The translations under genes were made by a program, and so were the position numbers. Source: Moniliella sp. 'wahieum' (Eukaryota > Basidiomycota > Moniliellomycetes > Moniliellales > Moniliellaceae). From it: a DNA stretch of 64,000 nucleotides. The notes under the pieces were generated by a model. The model was not told where the DNA came from and ran no database searches. It was given only the letters and a program-made list of their open reading frames with translations. This document shows positions 60,351 through 64,000 of the stretch, piece by piece. Numbering within the stretch: the stretch's first letter is position 1; every line of letters starts with the position of its first letter. Where the stretch lies: positions 61,741 to 125,740 of the forward strand of contig RSEE01000149.1 in assembly GCA_003971905.1 (NCBI GenBank). The letters run 5' to 3'.

Positions 60351-62196
60351 CTACACGGCCGACCGCGTGGATACGATGATCGGTTCGGGATCCGGAATGG
60401 GATACTCGATGCCATCGAGGACGATGGTGCGAATGGGTGCCGAGTTGGCGACCAGCGGATGGCCGCGCCAGCTGGGTGGTGCGCAGGTGGGGTGTGAAGA
60501 CGATTGACGTCGAGAGAATTCTCGGCGGGGACCGATTCCGTCTCGGGAACGGGAAGCAGTGCCGGCGCAGTGGGGACCGCTTCGTGCTGACGGTCCTCCT
60601 GTTTTTCCGGTGGTTGCTTCGATCCATTCTCCACCTTGTTGGGCTTGGAGCTGGACGGCCCCGGTTTCTTGCTCCCCTTGTCCTCGGGTCCCTGTTGACC
60701 AGAAAGAAGAAGCAAGCGCGACGGCGCCTCCTGCGGACGGCCAAAGACAATGTCCGAACCAGGCATGTACTCGTACCCGGCCTTGTTGGCGTCGAGGAAA
60801 AAGTCCGGGTCGGCAGTCGCGGCGCCCTTGCGGAACTGGTCCCCATCGAGCAACCCAGTCCCTGCAGCGGCGGCTTGGCCTCGTCCACTTCCTTGCGCAC
60901 AGCTTGCATGTGCACCCGTAGCTGTCGCAACGTGCCTGTCTGTACGCTCGGCAACGGACGGGACGATCCATAGGTAAACGCCCGACGTCTCTACATCTTC
61001 CTCCAGTAACGCCGTGGGTGCCGGTACGCTGATCTGGGCAAGGCATTGACGCGCTTGGTCTTCGTCCCACTCCGTCTGCAGCGGGTAGGCACAAACGTGA
61101 CGGACAATGGCTGAGCGAACGGTGCGCAGTTCCTGACGCGCCTCGAGTGCAATGCGCTCGTATTTCTGGCTGCGTTCGCTGAGCTTTTGCTGTCGCATCA
61201 CCGACCGTTCTTTCTCCCGACTAACATGGTTGATGCACCACGTAGCCTGGGCAAAGGAGCACTCGAGGGTTTGGTGCAAACTGCCCTTGTGGTGCTCAGA
61301 AGCCCGTCGGGTGGGCAACTTGTGCAGCTCGACAATTGTCATTTCGGGCAAGGCAGCGACGCCAATGTTGGCCACACGAGCTTGGGCCATGATGGTAAAC
61401 AAGCGGCCGCTAAGAATCTTGGCCATCTGCAAAATAGGGGAGATGGTACGGGTCAATTCGTATTCGTGACCATTGAGGATCTCCTTGCCCGTGGGGATGC
61501 GCGACTTGATGCGAATGTCGACCGTCTTGGCAATCGCTTTGCGCACACAGGCCAGTAACTCCTGTGCGGTCTTTTTGGCCTTTTCAAGATATCCCATCCC
61601 GGCGCATGTGCTTCTCGCGCTCCGATTCAAACAGCAGTTTCTTGCTCAGGTCCGTCAAAGAGTCGAGCTGGAACTGGGCTTTCTTCTCGTGGGTGTGCCA
61701 AAGGCCTGCAATCTTCGTCGCGGGCAGAGGTTGGAAGAGCGTAGCATGGAACTGGTCCAGCTCTTGGACCACCTCACGGCGCTCCATGGCCAAGTGCTGG
61801 AGACGAGCCTTGTCCCGCTCTGCCTGCTCAATGTGTTGCAGCAGTTGCGCCAGACAAGCGCGGGCATCGGTCTCCCTCTGTCGAGCCCGGACCAGCTCCT
61901 GCTGTAGCTGCACCGCCCGACGTCTCTTGGCGCGCGAAAGACGCACAAGAGCGCGCTTGCCAAGGTGGGCGGTCAGTTCCTGGTGCTGCTGCTGGGACGA
62001 CTGGGCCGCGATACCCATAGCGCGCAGTTCCTTCACCTGCACACACAGCGACCGCGACTGGTATAGATCGCCTCGTCAGCCCGCTCCCACTTGGCATCCA
62101 ACACGCCAATGGCCTCAGCCGCGAGCTCAGCGTCTCATGTCGCGCGCGCCCGGCCGTAGCCAAGGCAAGAGCCGCGGTGGGGGCCAAGACGGACAT
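60351..62196 (-). CDS. Coiled-coil protein of unknown function
   Basis: I do not recognise the family with certainty. It begins MSVLAPTAALALATAGRAR at 62196. Residues about 60-190 form an Ala/Gln/Glu/Arg-rich helical region: ELTAHLGKRALVRLSRAKR, ARACLAQLLQHIEQAERDKA, REVVQELDQFHATLFQPLP. A second helical block follows with EKAKKTAQELLACVRKAIAK, ISPILQMAKILSGRLFTIMA and VMRQQKLSERSQKYERIALE. The carboxyl third is Pro/Ser/Lys-rich with GYEYMPGSDIVFGRP and ends TIVLDGIEYPIPDPEPIIV in a frame stopping at 60351. Frame changes occur near 62050, 61600, 60990, 60850 and 60455. The layout resembles basidiomycete hypothetical proteins with central coiled coils, but I assign no function. Confidence 0.65.
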
Positions 62197-63455
62197 GGCT
62201 CGTTGGTGGGGGGGGCGGGGTGGTGTGCGGAAAGCACACCCTTCCTGTTTTGCGTGCGCCCCCACGATATACGCCCCCCACAACCGCATACCGAACGAGT
62301 GGGGCTTGGCAAGTCAATCATGATAATCAATCTTCTTCAATCTGCAAGCTTCAAGCTTCCTTCATCGAATTGATCATCAGCATCACGCGCACGGGCGTGT
62401 GGGCGGCCAGGACCGCAGTGTGCGCACGGCCTGCTCCTTCACTTCCAAGGGTCTTTCTTTCCCCTCGTTCGTTCGCGCAGAACAACAGAACGAGGTGTGA
62501 CGAATGCTGAGTACACTGTGTATGCTGAGCTGGCCGTACTACAGAGGCGCAGAGGGCAGCGGAGCTAGAGAAGCGCATCAGTGTTCTACGGCCAGGGAAC
62601 TAGCCTCTCATCTGCGCACTCCGTTCAGTTGAACGTTGAACGTTGGGGCAGTGAGAAACTCAGCCCAGGCGCCAGGTGGAGCGAGGAGGCTGAGCGCGCT
62701 GAGGGCCTGGGGCTCGTTCGTACTCAGCGCCCTCAGGGCCTCAGCCTGTGAATGTCAAATGGTGAAGCTTGAAGGTGTTGCCTGTTGCCTGTGATATGTG
62801 ACGCCAACTGTGAGTCAGCGCAGCCCACGACAGCTCAGCTTGAACGTTCAACTTCTACCCGTGCACGCCTGAGCTCAGGCCGCTCAGGGCGCTCAGGCTC
62901 AGGTCCACTCTTGAAGCGATCCCGCACGGTAACCCTATCTCTTTTTCGGTAGGGTTTTGGGAGGGTCACCGGTCAGGCCGGTGAGGGATTAAACTGCGTG
63001 CTGGGGTAAATATAAATGCACCTCGGTTCTCAAGCTTCAAAAGTTTCAAGTCCCTTGTCCCGCCCGAAGACCGACCCCGTCCGACGTCGGTCCCATTGCA
63101 CCCCTTCCTCTCGCCCCAGGTCCCGACTCAGTATCCTGTCTCGTCCAATGATCGAAGTGATCGTTGAGCGGACTACCTGTCACCATGTCACCACAGACGG
63201 AGACGATCAAAGGGCCTCGACGATCGCCCCCCCGTTTAGAGGTTGCGTGACCCTAGTATGGAAGAGAAGCAAAGGTATATATGTTGGACACACCTCCGTT
63301 TTTCAAAAAAGATTTTTATTTTTATTGCTCTTCTTTCATCAAGAGAGGATGGGATGGATGAGAACAGAGTCTGAAACGGCATTCTCCTTCGCGGGACACG
63401 AAATCGAAACCAGAAGGAAGCCAAAACAAGGAGAAAATCCGAGAAACACGGAGAA
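62197..63455. other. Spacer with clustered repeated words
   Basis: This is the upstream region of the coiled-coil gene. AAGCTTCAAGCTTC lies at 62346-62359, GTTGAACGTTGAACGTT at 62628-62645, CTCAGGGC/GCTGAGGG words at 62690-62750 and 62870-62905, GGTCACCGGTCAGGCCGG at 62966-62983 and CAAGCTTCAAAAG at 63032. A TATA-like AAATATAAAT at 63006 precedes an ATG at 63016, but the frame there has no recognisable domain. Confidence 0.45.
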
Positions 63456-63620
63456 AGTGGGGGAAAGGGAAAGGGAAAGGGAAAGGGAAAGGGGAAAGGG
63501 AAAGGGAAAGGGAAAGGGAAAGAAAGGAAAGGGAAAGGAAAGGGAAAGGGAAGGGAAAGGGAAAGGGAAAGGGAAAGGGAAAGGGAAAGGGAAAGGGAAA
63601 AGAGAAAGGGAAAGGGAAAG
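63456..63620. repeat. GGGAAA hexanucleotide array
   Basis: About 25 units of GGGAAA with occasional variants (AGGAAA, GGGGAAA) run for 165 nt. The plus strand carries evenly spaced GGG tracts with AAA loops. Overlapping frames on both strands are repeat artefacts. Confidence 0.95.
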
Positions 63621-64000
63621 TAAGAAGAAGAATGGAGATTTTTTTGTGTTGGTTGTATTGATAGTGTGGATGATACCAAAGTTCTCTTATTTTTCTTCGT
63701 CCCACAAACGCGGGGGACCTTGTAATCGGAGGGGGGATATCTTCGCCTCCTCCCGATTGTGTGGTGTTGATCAAAATGGAAAAAGATAATGATAATGGAA
63801 GCTTTCAAGAGAGATAAGATGGGGTAGATCGTATCAATCATCTCATCATCGGGCACGAGAGATCCCCGTAATAATGCTTAGGATCTCGCTCTTGCCTTGT
63901 TGTGGTGATGAGTTGACAGAGACTGATCTCATCCCGTCTCATCTCGAATTTTGTCTTGTCGGATTTCAATATGTTTTCAATAGAGATGGGATGTGGATAC
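63621..64000. other. Right-edge sequence
   Basis: This AT-richer flank of the hexamer array shows no gene, RNA or mobile-element feature that I can support. GATCTCATCCCGTCTCATCTC words occur at 63925-63945. Confidence 0.4.

Noticed and set aside
63016-63789. 257-residue frame containing the hexamer array
   Set aside because: The Lys/Gly/Glu/Arg repeat is a direct translation of GGGAAA, and no conserved part flanks it.

Overview
This window is eukaryotic nuclear DNA from a fungus, most likely a basidiomycete. The evidence is short introns (about 49 to 89 nt) with GTACGT or GTATGT donors, tRNA genes interrupted after position 37, a chromodomain Ty3/gypsy element, and fungal gene content: a Scp160/vigilin-type KH protein, a Yor1-like ABC transporter, a CAP10-like glycosyltransferase, an MSS4-type PIP5 kinase and an Srp40/Nopp140 homologue. 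The exact lineage cannot be read from the sequence alone.

Layout. 0.2-3.7 kb (minus): a Sur2-like hydroxylase and an Mch1-like MFS transporter, followed by a 20-bp minisatellite. 7.1-8.8 kb (plus): an MFS transporter. 10.2 kb (minus): tRNA-Asp. 12.1-17.8 kb (plus): a nucleolar FKBP and a vigilin-like multi-KH protein. 18.1 kb: a tRNA-Ile-like gene. 19.3-21.0 kb (plus): a GT90 glycosyltransferase. 21.2 kb: tRNA-Ala, then a decayed non-LTR endonuclease fragment. 22.3-24.1 kb (minus): a second MFS transporter. 27.3-33.1 kb (minus): a complete chromovirus-type LTR retrotransposon with identical 181-bp LTRs and a CTCTC target duplication. 35.4-36.7 kb (plus): a bHLH factor. 36.8-41.1 kb (minus): Srp40/Nopp140 and an ammonium transporter. 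42.5-45.2 kb (plus): PI4P 5-kinase. 48.5 kb (minus): tRNA-Pro. 48.8-49.4 kb (plus): TRAPPC4/Trs23. 49.9-62.2 kb (minus): a type I DnaJ, a Yor1-like ABC transporter, a PXMP4-like peroxisomal membrane protein and a coiled-coil protein. The right end carries simple repeats, including a long GGGAAA array.

Nearly every conserved gene is interrupted by one or more frame changes. In at least ten cases, adding one base to a homopolymer restores the family's conserved sequence. The simplest reading is uncorrected long-read indel error rather than a cluster of pseudogenes. Gene entries below are therefore whole loci spanning several reading frames, with breaks noted where located.

The genes are ordinary, independently transcribed fungal loci: RNA binding and nucleolar functions, vesicle and lipid signalling, transport, chaperone. 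There is no operon or secondary-metabolite cluster. The most distinctive signals are the retroelement's probable self-priming site, recurrent short words (TTCAAGC, TTGAACG, GGTGACC) in the spacers, and several private minisatellites.
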